From contig JADJHJ010000001.1 of assembly GCA_016707605.1 (NCBI GenBank), forward strand, positions 992,001 to 1,056,000: DNA of 64,000 bases, read 5' to 3'. Shown here piece after piece: positions 41,201 to 50,752 of the stretch. Numbering within the stretch: position 1 is the stretch's first letter; every line of letters begins with the position of its first letter. Source of the stretch: Candidatus Promineofilum glycogenicum. GTDB taxonomy: Bacteria; Chloroflexota; Anaerolineae; Promineifilales; Promineifilaceae. Below the pieces are notes generated by a model. The model had not been told where the DNA came from. It saw only the letters and a program-made list of their open reading frames with translations, and did not search any database. A program made the position numbers and the translations under genes.

Positions 41201-43239
41201 TATCTAAACTGCGCGCGCATCTCCTCAACCGTCATCCCCCCCACATTGCGAAAGATCATTGTCAACGGCTGATCATACACCACAAAGCTCTCATCGACGC
41301 GGCCGAACGAGATCGTCGGCCCGCCCAGCGCGTCGGCCACAGCCGCCGGCGGCGTCAGCCCCGGCCAGCCGAAGGTGTCAGGCACGAGGCTAAGGCCCAG
41401 CAGCCGCGGCGTCCGGCCGCCCACCCAGATGAGCTCGTACCCCAGCCGGCCGTCGAACAACAACTGATGGTACTGCGACGACAGCGGAAAGCGCTCCGGC
41501 TGGCGCGGCACGACGCCGTAGACGCGGTTGGAGAGAATCGTCACGTAGTCGGCCGCGGCCAGTTTGTCCAGGTTGGCCAGTAGCTTGGCCTCGTCGTCGC
41601 CGGCGTCAGGCGAACTGAGCCAGGTCAGCTCCGCGTTGGGGAACTCCTCGCGCCGCCGCTGCTGGCCGTCGAGGATCATCGTCGCCGGCAGGTAGTCGTC
41701 CCACTGCTCGCTGAGCAATGTCGTGCCCGGCGGCACGTTGGCGTAGACCCAGCGCGAAGCGGCGTTCCAGGGGTGCTCCTGGTCGTAGATGGCGACGAAG
41801 GCCAGGGCATAGAGGCCTGTGAACAGCAGGACAACCGCCGCCAACCCGGCGGTGATTCGCCCCCCGCTCCTGTCCGCTGAGCGCGCATCCTCAGATGCGC
41901 CGCGCCGCGCCGCCACCCGGCGACCCACGGCCACCAACAGCGCCGCGCCGAAGATCAGCAGCAGCGGCGCGATGGGCTGCATGTAGCGCATGAACTTGAC
42001 GGCGAAGCTGCCGGTCAGCACGAAGTAAGGCACGACCCACAGCAACGGGATGACGGCTGGTTCCGCCCGCAGCCGCCGCAACCAGGCGCGACCCGTCCGC
42101 TCGGACGCGGTCGGCCGCAGCGCGCCCCAGATCGCCCAACCCAGCCCGGCGAAGGCCACCACGCCCAACAGCGGCCCCATGCCCCAGCGCAGTTGCATCT
42201 CGATGAAGTAGAGATAGGGCAGCGTTCCATCATATTGGCGCGTGAAGCCCAGGTCGGCCACGCCGCGCACCATCGCGTTCTGCTCGGCCACGTTCTGCAG
42301 GTAGCAGGAGCGGGCCAGCCCGTCCGGCAGGGCCAACGGGCCGAACGACGGCCGCTCCTCCGGCGCGGGGCAGGTGCGGTCGAGCAGGGCGAACGGGTTG
42401 GTCAGGGCAAAGACGAGCGCGGCGACGGCTACGGCCGCCGCTGTTTCGCCCCACCAGCGCCGCGCTGTCCCGCCCGCCCACGCCGTCCAGAGCAGCGGCG
42501 CGAACAGCAGCACGGCGGTGAACTTCGAGCCGACGGCCAACCCAATTGCCGCCGCGGCCAACAACAGGCAGAGCCACCGCCGCCTCGTATCGGTCGCGCC
42601 GTGGGCCAGCACCAGGGCGTAGAGCGCGGCGACGGTGAAGAAAGTCAGATAGGGGTCGCTGGTGAAGAAGTGGGCCAGTTGAATGTGCAGCACGGTCAGG
42701 GCCAGAAAGGCCGCCGCCAGCAAGCCCACCGCCGGGCCATAGAGCCGCCGGCCCAGGGCGAAGGTGAGCAGCACCGTGCCCACGTCGATCAGCGCCGTCA
42801 GCGCCCGGCCGACGGCCGCCAGATGGTGGAATTCGATGCGCCCCGCGCCGTTGAGCACGTCGGCCGTCAGCGGCCAGCCGGCCGGCAGCCGCGGCGCCAG
42901 GGCCGGCCCTAGCCGCTCGGCCAGCCGCGTGGCCAGCACGCCCAGATAGAGCGGCACGTGGCCATAGGCAAAGTCGCGTGGCTCGTCCTGCAAAACAACA
43001 ATCCCTTCGCTGGTCGCCCCGGGCGGCCAGCGGAAGGGATTGAAAGTTGACGTCTGCGGTTGCCAGTCGGCCCGGCTCAACGCGCCGAGCGACGGGAACT
43101 CGATCGTGGTCGCCACCCACGTGATGTAGCGTTCGTCGGGTTGATGATGCTGGAAGCCGTCCCAGTCGATGCCGGTCAGCCGCAAAGCCGCGGCAACCAG
43201 CAAAATAACGACGAGGGCGGCGCGCTCCAGTGGCGACAC
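41200..43239 (-). CDS. GT39/PMT-like membrane glycosyltransferase
   Basis: A 679-residue protein with 11-13 helices. The first loop has DGFQHHQPDERYITWVATTI, the Asp-Glu pair characteristic of polyprenyl-phosphate-sugar-using GT-C enzymes, and the family pattern FTSDPYLTFFTVAALYALV. The C-terminal extracellular part (PPGTTLLSEQWDDYLPATMI onward) is soluble. It should transfer a sugar from a lipid carrier to protein or glycan on the outer face. The GTG start lies 8 bases after the bL25 stop, coupling the genes. Confidence 0.86.
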   Translation of the reverse strand: MSPLERAALVVILLVAAALRLTGIDWDGFQHHQPDERYITWVATTIEFPSLGALSRADWQPQTSTFNPFRWPPGATSEGIVVLQDEPRDFAYGHVPLYLGVLATRLAERLGPALAPRLPAGWPLTADVLNGAGRIEFHHLAAVGRALTALIDVGTVLLTFALGRRLYGPAVGLLAAAFLALTVLHIQLAHFFTSDPYLTFFTVAALYALVLAHGATDTRRRWLCLLLAAAAIGLAVGSKFTAVLLFAPLLWTAWAGGTARRWWGETAAAVAVAALVFALTNPFALLDRTCPAPEERPSFGPLALPDGLARSCYLQNVAEQNAMVRGVADLGFTRQYDGTLPYLYFIEMQLRWGMGPLLGVVAFAGLGWAIWGALRPTASERTGRAWLRRLRAEPAVIPLLWVVPYFVLTGSFAVKFMRYMQPIAPLLLIFGAALLVAVGRRVAARRGASEDARSADRSGGRITAGLAAVVLLFTGLYALAFVAIYDQEHPWNAASRWVYANVPPGTTLLSEQWDDYLPATMILDGQQRRREEFPNAELTWLSSPDAGDDEAKLLANLDKLAAADYVTILSNRVYGVVPRQPERFPLSSQYHQLLFDGRLGYELIWVGGRTPRLLGLSLVPDTFGWPGLTPPAAVADALGGPTISFGRVDESFVVYDQPLTMIFRNVGGMTVEEMRAQFR

Positions 43240-43247
43240 AGCCGGGT

Positions 43248-43892
43248 CTAGAAGTCCTCTTCGTCCTTCTTGCCCCTGGAGATGACCTCCACGGCGTCAG
43301 CCCCGCCTTCGCCCTCTTCGCCTGTCCCTTCTTCCTCGGTCAAGGCGAACTCGAAGCGAGCCACAATCAGGTTGGGGTCGGTCAGAATCTCCACACCCTT
43401 CGGCGCAGTGATGTCCTTGACGTAGATGGTGTCGTCGGCGGTCTTGATGGCGCTCAGGTCAACCTCGATCTCGGCCACCAGGTCATCGGGCAGACACTCG
43501 ATGTCGACTTCGCGCAACAGCAATGAGGCCACGCCCAGCCCCTCAGCCTCCGGCGTCGCCGTGCCGACCGTCACCAGTTCGGCCGACGCGCGCAGCTTGC
43601 TCTTCATGTCCACTTCCATGAAGTCGATGTGGACGAGGTCGCCGCGTGTGGCGTGCTGCTGAATCTCGCGCACCAGCACGGTGCGGAGCTGGCCGCCGAC
43701 GTTCACGTCGGCCAGGTGCGTCGTGCCGACCGTGCGCAGGGCGCGCCGCAGCGCCTTCTGCTCCATCTGCACCGCCACGGGGTCCTTGCGGCCGTAGATC
43801 ACGCCAGGGATCCAACCTTCGCGCCGCAACTGGTTGACCTGCTTGCCGGTGATTTCGCGCGGTTCTGCTTCGATTACAATTCTCTCGCTCAT
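43248..43892 (-). CDS. rplY: Large ribosomal subunit protein bL25 (CTC form)
   Basis: A 214-residue protein. The N-terminal L25 domain reads VIEAEPREITGKQVNQLRRE, GWIPGVIYGRKDPVAVQMEQ, and RGDLVHIDFMEVDMKSKL; the C-terminal TL5/CTC domain continues to residue 180 (DLVAEIEVDLSAIKTADDTI). It binds 5S rRNA. An acidic tail (EEEGTGEEGEGG) completes it. ATG 43892 is preceded by AGGAAGG. Any earlier start would be an unconserved N-terminal extension. The gene heads a minus-strand operon with the membrane enzymes. Confidence 0.94.
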   Translation of the reverse strand: MSERIVIEAEPREITGKQVNQLRREGWIPGVIYGRKDPVAVQMEQKALRRALRTVGTTHLADVNVGGQLRTVLVREIQQHATRGDLVHIDFMEVDMKSKLRASAELVTVGTATPEAEGLGVASLLLREVDIECLPDDLVAEIEVDLSAIKTADDTIYVKDITAPKGVEILTDPNLIVARFEFALTEEEGTGEEGEGGADAVEVISRGKKDEEDF

Positions 43893-44102
43893 GCCTCTGT
43901 GTTCCTTCCTGGAGAGCCAACAGCCAAACAGGTGCGCTGCGCACTTGTGCGCCCCACCTGCTCTGTTATATTCCTTACTAAACGTCTTGTCGGCTATAAT
44001 CAAGGTTTGGCGACTTGCGTCGCGGGCAACTTCTGTCTTGCCCAACCGAACAGTGAAGTATAGCGACAAAAACAGGTAAGTCAATCCGCGAACGGACTTT
44101 TC
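43893..44102. promoter_or_regulatory. Divergent regulatory gap between rplY and DUF2267
   Basis: On the plus strand GGCTATAAT places a -10 at 43995-44000 about 95 bases before ATG 44103. On the minus strand TATAAC (43970-43965) is a possible -10 for rplY. An inverted motif GGTGCGC...GCGCCCCACC lies near 43931-43958. No gene was seen here. Confidence 0.4.
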
Positions 44103-44510
44103 ATGAGCGATCAAACGATGACCCTAGACGCCTTCTACGCAGAAGTGATGCAACACGGCAAGCTGCGCACGCCCGACCACGCCGCCCGCCTCAGCAGCGC
44201 CGTGCTCCACACCCTGGGCTTCAATCTCAGCGGCAGCATCAAGCGCCAATTGGCCCGGGCGCTGCCGGCCGACCTGGCCCACGAACTGACCCGCGGCTGG
44301 CGGCTCATCCACTTCCGCGACACCCACCTGCCGTTGGAGAAGTTCGCTCACCACGTGGCCCTTCACAGCGGCAATACCGACCCTCAATACGCAAAGATGG
44401 CCAGCGCCGCCGTCTTCGGCCAGATCAAGCGGCTCATCGACGACGACCTCAACCGCCGCGTGGCCAAGGATCTTAGCCCTGAAGTTCGCGACCTCTGGAA
44501 CGCCGCCTAG
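44103..44510 (+). CDS. DUF2267-like protein
   Basis: A 135-residue, mostly helical soluble protein. TLDAFYAEVMQHGKLRTPDH, AARLSSAVLHTLGFNLSGSI, ALPADLAHELTRGWRLIHFR, then FAHHVALHSGNTDPQYAKMA, and DDDLNRRVAKDLSPEVRDLW agrees with the DUF2267 pattern of tandem helical repeats. Family members are linked to stress-response clusters but have no established biochemistry. It precedes the lipoprotein gene at 44561 by 50 bases. Confidence 0.75.
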   Translation: MSDQTMTLDAFYAEVMQHGKLRTPDHAARLSSAVLHTLGFNLSGSIKRQLARALPADLAHELTRGWRLIHFRDTHLPLEKFAHHVALHSGNTDPQYAKMASAAVFGQIKRLIDDDLNRRVAKDLSPEVRDLWNAA

Positions 44511-44560
44511 ATTGGCCATGGGCGTCTGTTTCGCCTGGGCTGGCGCTGCTGGCGCGGCTG

Positions 44561-46171
44561 ATGGCCGGCCTGCTCCTGGCCGTCGCCTGCGCCCCCGTGC
44601 TTGAGGAGGAGTTGCCGCCGACGGCTGCGCCGGTCGCCGTGCCCGTCACCCTGATCGCCGACGGCCAGACCCGCGCCCTGCTGACTACGGCGGCTACCGT
44701 CGATGGCGTACTGGCCGAGGCCGGGCTGGCAGTGGCCCCGGCCGACGAAGTCACGCCCCCTCTGATCGCCCCCATGACTGCGGCCGGCGGCGCGCCGCTG
44801 GTCATCACCGTCGTGCGCGTCACCGAGACGACCGAAGTCATCCCCGAAGCCATCCCCTTCGGCCGCCAGATCGTGCGCAGCACCGAGCTATCGCCCGACG
44901 ACCCGCCCCGCCTGCTCCAGACCGGCGAGCCGGGCCTCAGCGAAGTGACAGTGCGCATCGTCTACCGCGACGGGCTGGAGGTCGAGCGCTGGCCCACGGC
45001 CACAACGGTCATCGAACCGGCGCGCGACGAGATTGTGATGATCGGCGTGGCCGGCGAGCGCGACCGCATGACCTTCGCCGGCCTGCTGGCGACCATCGAC
45101 GACGGCCGGGCCATCCTGCTCGACGGGGCCACCGATGCGCCGCGCCAGATCGCCATCGAAGGGACGCTCGACGGCCGTGTCTTCCAGCTTTCGCCCGATG
45201 GCGCGTTCCTGCTCTACACCAGCGGCGAGAGCGACGCCGTCTCCTTTCGCAACGCCCTGTGGCTCATCGCCACTGCGCCCGACGCCGTCGCCCGGCCGCT
45301 CAACATCGAGAATGTGCTCTGGGCCGGCTGGGACCCGGCAGCCACAACGCCGCGCATCGCCTACACCACCGCCCGCTCGACCACCCTGCCGCCCGGCTGG
45401 GAGGCCAACAACGACCTGTGGCTGCTCGAACTGCCCGCCGAGGGGCCGCAGCCCGCGCCCGTCCGGCTGGTGGAGAGCTACGCCACGGCCTACGCCTGGT
45501 GGGGCGGCCAATACGCCTGGTCGGCCGACGGCCGCCTGGCCTACGCCTTCGCCAATGAGGTCGGCGTGCTGGCCATGCCGACGGCCGAAGAGGCGGCGCT
45601 GCTCGACCCAACGACGGCCGGCGCACCACAGCGCACCGTGCTCCACACCTTCACCCCCTTCGACACCGAGGCCGATTGGGCCTGGGTTCCGGCGCTGGGC
45701 TGGTCGGCCGATGGCCGCTTCCTGGCCTTCACCGACCACGCCGGCGACGACCCGGACACGGGCGCGCGCTTCGATCTGCGGCTGGCCGATGTGGCCGCCG
45801 GCAACCAGACGGCGTTGGTGGAGAACGCCGGCATCTGGGCCTTCGTCCACTGGTCGCCGGGCGACGGCCGCATCGCCTACCTAAGCGCCACCGACCCGGC
45901 CGCCGGGCAGGACAGCGCCTACGCCCTGTGGCTGGCCGACAGCGACGGCAGCGAGGCGCGCCGCCTCTACCCGCCCGAAGGGGAGAGCGGCTCGTTTGCC
46001 CGCGCCCAGCCGTTGGCCTGGGGGCCGGACGCCGACCGGCTGGCTTTCATCTTCGACGACGCGCTGCACATTCTGGAGCTGTCGTCGGGCGAGGTCTATC
46101 GCGCCGACCGCGACGACACCATCAGCAGCCATCCCACCTGGGCGCCCTATGGGCCGGCGGCCGACAATTGA
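44561..46171 (+). CDS. DUF348-G5-beta-propeller lipoprotein
   Basis: A 536-residue surface protein. LLLAVACAP gives a short signal with lipobox. Residues about 28-70 form a DUF348 ubiquitin-like domain (VTLIADGQTRALLTTAATVD, VLAEAGLAVAP). Residues about 75-170 resemble a G5 domain (EAIPFGRQIVRSTEL, EVTVRIVYRDGLEVERWPTA). The rest is a WD40/TolB-like propeller (FQLSPDGAFLLYTSGES, AYAWWGGQYAWSADGRLAYA, LAFTDHAGDDPDTGARFDLR). DUF348 and G5 are usual in peptidoglycan-binding resuscitation factors. ATG 44561 gives a weak n-region; the true start may be slightly upstream, with no better codon found. Confidence 0.78.
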   Translation: MAGLLLAVACAPVLEEELPPTAAPVAVPVTLIADGQTRALLTTAATVDGVLAEAGLAVAPADEVTPPLIAPMTAAGGAPLVITVVRVTETTEVIPEAIPFGRQIVRSTELSPDDPPRLLQTGEPGLSEVTVRIVYRDGLEVERWPTATTVIEPARDEIVMIGVAGERDRMTFAGLLATIDDGRAILLDGATDAPRQIAIEGTLDGRVFQLSPDGAFLLYTSGESDAVSFRNALWLIATAPDAVARPLNIENVLWAGWDPAATTPRIAYTTARSTTLPPGWEANNDLWLLELPAEGPQPAPVRLVESYATAYAWWGGQYAWSADGRLAYAFANEVGVLAMPTAEEAALLDPTTAGAPQRTVLHTFTPFDTEADWAWVPALGWSADGRFLAFTDHAGDDPDTGARFDLRLADVAAGNQTALVENAGIWAFVHWSPGDGRIAYLSATDPAAGQDSAYALWLADSDGSEARRLYPPEGESGSFARAQPLAWGPDADRLAFIFDDALHILELSSGEVYRADRDDTISSHPTWAPYGPAADN

Positions 46172-46204
46172 GCCGGTGACGGCCTCAGCGTGCCCTATTA
46201 AACC

Positions 46205-49200
46205 GTGACCACCACCACCGCCCCTTCCGCTGCCCGCCGCCGGTTGCTGACCACCCTCCTGCTGGCCCTGGCCACCGCCGCCTTCCTGTCGTCGGGCGCG
46301 GTGCAGGCTCGCCAGCGCTACCTGACGCGCGGCATCCCGGCCCGGCCCGAACCCATCCCCCTCGGCGGGGCGCGGGCCGGCGTCAACGTCTACCTGACCG
46401 ACGCCGACGCGGCCACAACGGGCGCGACACTCGATCAAATAGCGGCCACAGGAGTTCGTTATGTTAAGCAGCCCTTCTTCTACAGCGAGAATGAGGATTG
46501 GACAGTGGCCGACCGCTTCATGGCCGCGGCGGCGGCCGCCTCCCTGACCGTCATCCCGTTGCTCGACGGCGACCCACAGGCCGCCTTCGCCCCGCCCGAT
46601 CCGGCCGCCTTTGCCGCCTGGGCCGGGGCGTTCGCTACGCGCTACGGCGACCAAATAGACGCCTACATCATCTGGGATGAGCCGAACCTGGCCGGCCACT
46701 GGGGCGGCCAGCCGGCCAATCCCGCCGCCTACGCCGCTCTGCTGAGCGCCACGGCCGCCGCCATCCGCGCCGCCGACGCCAACGCGGCCATCGTCGCCGG
46801 CCCGCTGGCCCCGACGACCGAGACCGGCCCGCAAAACCTGTCGGAGACGCTCTTCCTGCGCGCCCTCTACGCCGCCGGCGCGGCCGACGCCTTCGACGCC
46901 GTGGCCCTCAAGCCCTACGGCTTCGACACCGGCCCCGATGACCGCCGGGTGGGCGACAACGTACTGAACTTCAGCCGCCCCATCCTCGTCCGCGAACTGC
47001 TGGTGGAGATGGGCGACGGCGGCACGGCCATCTGGGCCGGCAACTGGGGCTGGAACAGCCTGCCGCCGGGCTGGGCGGGCCAACCGTCCATCTGGGGGCA
47101 GACGACGGCCGAGGCCCAGGCCGCCCGGACCGTGGCCGCGCTGGAGCGGGCGCGGCGCGAATGGCCGTGGCTGGGGCTGATGTTCCTGGAGAACTGGACG
47201 CCCGGCGCGCCGCCGGCCATCGCCGCCGACGACTCGCGCTGGGGCTTCAGCATCGCCGGGCGGCCGGCGGCCGGCGCGCTGGCCGCCTACCTGGCCGCGC
47301 AGCCGCCCGACGTCGCCCCGCCCGGCTTCCACCTGGCCCGCCCCGACGACCCGGCGCAACAGTTCAGCGGCGCGTGGCAGTTCTCGCCCCAGTTCGGGGC
47401 CGACATCGGCCAGGACGGCGACCGGGTGACGTTCACCTTCTGGGGCACAGACGTCGCCCTGCGCGTGCGGCGGGCCGACTTCCGCGCCCGGCTCTACGCC
47501 ACCATCGACGGCCAACCGGCCAACGCCCTGCCGCGCGACGAGAACGGCGCGGCCCTGGTGCTGACCGCCCCCGACCCGGCCGAGGATTACCTGTCCGACG
47601 AGTGGCTCGCCCGCGGCCTGTCGCCCGGCAGCCACGTGCTGGAACTGACCGCCGCCCGCGGCTGGGATCAGTGGGCGCTCAACGGCTTCAGCGTCGCCTA
47701 CCGCCCGCCTGCCGCCGGGCCAATCTGGCTGCCGGCGACGCTGGGGGTGCTGGGCGTGGGCCTGCTCGCGCTGGCCGTCGTCGTCGGGCGCGGCGCGGCG
47801 TGGGGCGCGCCAGGGGCGAGGCTCGGCCGCGCTTATCGCCGCCTGAGCGACCGCGCCCAACTGCTGCTGGTCGGCGGGTTGGCCGCCCTGGCCGGTCTCA
47901 CCGGCTGGCTAACCTGGGGGCCGGACGCGCTGGGCATCTACCGGCGGCTGGGCGACCTGGGCCAACTGGCGGCCACCGGCGGCGCGGCGGCGCTGTTCTA
48001 CGTCACGCCGTCGTTCCTGATCTACGCCCTGGCCCTGGTCGTGCTGTTCGGCCTGCTGGTGTTGCGCCCGGCCTGGGGACTGGCCCTCATCGCCCTGACG
48101 ATGCCCTTCTACGTCCCGCCGCTGCCCAAGCCCATCCTCGGCTACCGCTTCTCGCCGGTGGAGGTCTTCACGCTTGTGACGTTGGCCGCCTGGGGCGTGC
48201 GGGCGGGGCTGGACGCCGGGGCCGCCTACCGCCGCGACCGCCGCCGGCCCGCCCGCCCGCGTCTCGTCCGCGCCGACTGGGCCGCGCTGCTCTTCGTCCT
48301 CGTGGCCACGGCCTCGCTCTTCGTCGCCGCCCGGCGCGACGTGGCTCTAGCCGAGTGGCGCGTGGTTATCATCGAGCCGGCGCTCTTCTACTTCCTGCTG
48401 CGGGCCATCCGGCCCAGCGAGCGCGAGCTATGGGTCATGCTCGACGCCTGGGTGCTGGGCGGCGTGGCCGTGGCCGGCTACGGGCTGTGGCAGTACGCCA
48501 CCGGCCAAGACCTGATCACCGCCGAGGGCGGCCTGCTGCGGCTGCGCTCCATCTACGGCTCGCCCAACAACGTCGCCCTCTACCTCGACCGGCTGCTGCC
48601 GCTACTGGTGGCCGTGCCGCTGCTGGGCCGGGCGCTGTCCGCCACGCGCCGCCGCCTCTACGCCCTGGCCGTTGTCCCCGTCGGCCTGGCGTTGCTATTG
48701 ACGTTCAGCAAGGGGGCGCTTCTGCTGGGCGTGCCGGCCGGGCTGCTGATCGTCTTCTGGGTTTGGCAGCGGCGGGCGGGGCGACGGACGTGGCCGTGGG
48801 TGATCGGCGCGGCCGTCGGCGGTGTGGCCGCGCTGTTCCTGGCCAGCCAAATCCCCGCCCTGGCCGCCCGCCTCGATCTGTTCGGCGTGACCGGCTTCTT
48901 CCGCGTCAGCCTGTGGCGGGCGGCGCTCAACATGGCCGCCGACCATCCCCTGCTGGGCGTCGGGCTGGACAACTTCCTCTACGCCTACCGCGGTCGCTAC
49001 ATCTTCGACGCCGCCTGGCAAGAGCCGAACCTCAACCACCCCCACAACATCCTCCTCGACTTCGCCACTCGCCTGGGCCTGCTGGGGCTGCTGGCCGGGG
49101 CGTGGCTGATGGGCGAGGCGGTGCACGCCCTCTGGCGGGCTATCCGCCGGGCCGACACGGCCTGGCTGCCCGTGGCCGCCGGGCTGGCCGGGGCGTTGGC

Positions 49201-49315
49201 CGCCATGCTGGCCCACGGGCTGGTGGATCACAGCTTCTTCCTCGTAGATTTGGCGTTCGTCTTCTTCCTGATTTTGGGCGTGGCGGTGTGGCTGGAGGGC
49301 AGTAGCCGGACCTGA
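46205..49315 (+). CDS. Fusion of a glycoside-hydrolase-like domain with an O-antigen ligase-type polymerase
   Basis: A 1036-residue protein. After a signal-like helix, residues about 55-345 form a TIM-barrel-like region with E159 in IIWDEPNLAGHWGG and E329 in LMFLENWTP, the spacing of the acid/base and nucleophile of clan GH-A enzymes. Residues about 350-500 are a beta-sandwich (VTFTFWGTDVALRVRRADF). The C-terminal half has 12 or so helices with the ligase blocks LYGSPNNVALYLDR-like RSIYGSPNNVALYL, TFSKGALLLGVPAGLL, HPLLGVGLDNFLYAYRGRY and NHPHNILLDFATRLGLLGL. It may trim and ligate a surface glycan. GTG 46205 start. Family membership of the barrel is inferred. Confidence 0.8.
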   Translation: MTTTTAPSAARRRLLTTLLLALATAAFLSSGAVQARQRYLTRGIPARPEPIPLGGARAGVNVYLTDADAATTGATLDQIAATGVRYVKQPFFYSENEDWTVADRFMAAAAAASLTVIPLLDGDPQAAFAPPDPAAFAAWAGAFATRYGDQIDAYIIWDEPNLAGHWGGQPANPAAYAALLSATAAAIRAADANAAIVAGPLAPTTETGPQNLSETLFLRALYAAGAADAFDAVALKPYGFDTGPDDRRVGDNVLNFSRPILVRELLVEMGDGGTAIWAGNWGWNSLPPGWAGQPSIWGQTTAEAQAARTVAALERARREWPWLGLMFLENWTPGAPPAIAADDSRWGFSIAGRPAAGALAAYLAAQPPDVAPPGFHLARPDDPAQQFSGAWQFSPQFGADIGQDGDRVTFTFWGTDVALRVRRADFRARLYATIDGQPANALPRDENGAALVLTAPDPAEDYLSDEWLARGLSPGSHVLELTAARGWDQWALNGFSVAYRPPAAGPIWLPATLGVLGVGLLALAVVVGRGAAWGAPGARLGRAYRRLSDRAQLLLVGGLAALAGLTGWLTWGPDALGIYRRLGDLGQLAATGGAAALFYVTPSFLIYALALVVLFGLLVLRPAWGLALIALTMPFYVPPLPKPILGYRFSPVEVFTLVTLAAWGVRAGLDAGAAYRRDRRRPARPRLVRADWAALLFVLVATASLFVAARRDVALAEWRVVIIEPALFYFLLRAIRPSERELWVMLDAWVLGGVAVAGYGLWQYATGQDLITAEGGLLRLRSIYGSPNNVALYLDRLLPLLVAVPLLGRALSATRRRLYALAVVPVGLALLLTFSKGALLLGVPAGLLIVFWVWQRRAGRRTWPWVIGAAVGGVAALFLASQIPALAARLDLFGVTGFFRVSLWRAALNMAADHPLLGVGLDNFLYAYRGRYIFDAAWQEPNLNHPHNILLDFATRLGLLGLLAGAWLMGEAVHALWRAIRRADTAWLPVAAGLAGALAAMLAHGLVDHSFFLVDLAFVFFLILGVAVWLEGSSRT

Positions 49316-49350
49316 CAGGTCGCCCGACCTCAACCCACCCCATCGCGCTT

Positions 49351-50748
49351 CTAGCCGATCAGAATCCGCTCTTCGGGGTAGCCTACGGCCGGGGCGGGGC
49401 TGGGCTGGGCCAGCGCTACGATGAGCGTCAGCGTGCCCGCCCGCCCAAAGAACATCAGCCCGGCGATAAGCAACTGCCCGAACAAGTTCAGCCGCGGCGT
49501 CAGGCCCAGCGAGAAGCCCGACGTGGAAAAGGCCGACACCGTCTCAACCAGGGCCGTGACCAGGGTCACGTTCTCCTGAGTGTAGAGCAACAGCCAGGTG
49601 ACAAGCGCGATGACCGCCGCCGCCGCGGTGGCGACGGCCGCGGCCTTGAATAGAATCTCCAGCGGGATGGTGCGCCGCCCGGCGCGAATCTCCGAGCGAC
49701 CGCGGGCGAAGTTCCACACCGCCAGCACCAGCACGGCAAAGGCACTCGTCGTGATGCCGCCGCCCATCGACGCCGGCGACGCGCCGATGAACATCAGGAT
49801 CGTCAACAGCAGGCCGTTGGCCGGGGCCAGTTGGCTGAACTGGGCCGAAACGACAAAGCCCGACGTGCGGCTGGCGACGGCATGAAAGAACGACAGGAGC
49901 CACAGCCGGCCGGCCGACTCGTCACCGAAGACGCTGCCGCCGCGCGACTCGGTCAGGTAGAAGAGGATCGTGCCGACCAGGATGAGGCTGGCGGCCGTTA
50001 TCAGCGTGATGCGCGTATGGAGCGACACGAAACGGCGACGCGGATAGCGCAACAGGTCGGCGATGACCGGGATGCCGATGCCGCCCAGAAAGATGAGCGC
50101 CGCCAGCGTCAGCAGCGTCAGCGCGTCGGTGGGGAAGCCGGCCGCGGCCGTCGGCGACCCGGCGAAGAGGTCGAAGCTGGCGTTGGTGAAGGCCGAGACG
50201 GAGTGAAAGATGGCGAAGTAGGCCGCCCACGCCGGGCCATACTGCGGCCACCACACCAGCCACAGCACGACCGCCCCCAGCGCCTCGATGAATAGTACGG
50301 CGGCCAGAATGCGGCTGGTCAGGCTCAGGATTTGACCGGCTGATAGAAGGCCCAGCGAGTCGCGCAACGTCAGCCGTTCGGCGAAGGTCACCCGCTTGCC
50401 GATCAGCCGGAAGACGGCCACGGCGGCGACCATGAAGCCTACGCCGCCCAGTTGCATGAGAACGAGCAGCACCACCTGGCCGAAGAGGGATAAGTCCACG
50501 CCGGGGGTGATAATGGTCATGCCGGTCGTGGCCACGGCCGAGACGGCGGTGAATAGCGCCTCGTTCCAGGTCAGCGCCCGCCCCGCGCCGCTGACCGGCA
50601 ACAGCAGCAGCACCGTGCCGATCATGACCAACACCGCCAATCCACCGACCAGCCCCAGCCCGCGCTGCGATTGCGACAGGCGCAACCGGCGGCTGGTGCG
50701 GGCAATGATCCGCGTCATCGGCCGCGTGGCCGGGCGTCGTTCGCTCAA
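49351..50748 (-). CDS. ktrB: TrkH/KtrB family potassium uptake membrane protein
   Basis: A 465-residue ion-conducting subunit with four repeats of membrane-pore-membrane. Pore loops: FTAVSAVATTGMTII, FHSVSAFTNASFDLF, FFHAVASRTSGFVVS, VETVSAFSTSGFSLG. The pore glycines are kept. The protein starts with a basic segment. A TTG at 50748 with GGCGGA upstream is used; ATG at 50718 is the alternative. It lies 4 bases after the ktrA stop. It mediates K+ (often Na+-coupled) uptake. Confidence 0.92.
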   Translation of the reverse strand: MSERRPATRPMTRIIARTSRRLRLSQSQRGLGLVGGLAVLVMIGTVLLLLPVSGAGRALTWNEALFTAVSAVATTGMTIITPGVDLSLFGQVVLLVLMQLGGVGFMVAAVAVFRLIGKRVTFAERLTLRDSLGLLSAGQILSLTSRILAAVLFIEALGAVVLWLVWWPQYGPAWAAYFAIFHSVSAFTNASFDLFAGSPTAAAGFPTDALTLLTLAALIFLGGIGIPVIADLLRYPRRRFVSLHTRITLITAASLILVGTILFYLTESRGGSVFGDESAGRLWLLSFFHAVASRTSGFVVSAQFSQLAPANGLLLTILMFIGASPASMGGGITTSAFAVLVLAVWNFARGRSEIRAGRRTIPLEILFKAAAVATAAAAVIALVTWLLLYTQENVTLVTALVETVSAFSTSGFSLGLTPRLNLFGQLLIAGLMFFGRAGTLTLIVALAQPSPAPAVGYPEERILIG

Positions 50749-50752
50749 GCGG

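Noticed and set aside
43893..44114. N-terminal extension of bL25
   Set aside because: The extension is not similar to L25 proteins; ATG 43892 starts exactly at the conserved domain with a ribosome-binding site.
45881..47860. 659-codon minus-strand frame opposite the propeller and ligase genes
   Set aside because: Shadow of two plus-strand genes; composition is Arg/Gly/Gln-rich with no motif.
49317..49330. Hairpin AGGTCG-CC-CGACCT between the ligase and ktrB genes
   Set aside because: Six-base arms with a two-base loop and no T-run; too small to call a terminator in a GC-rich genome.
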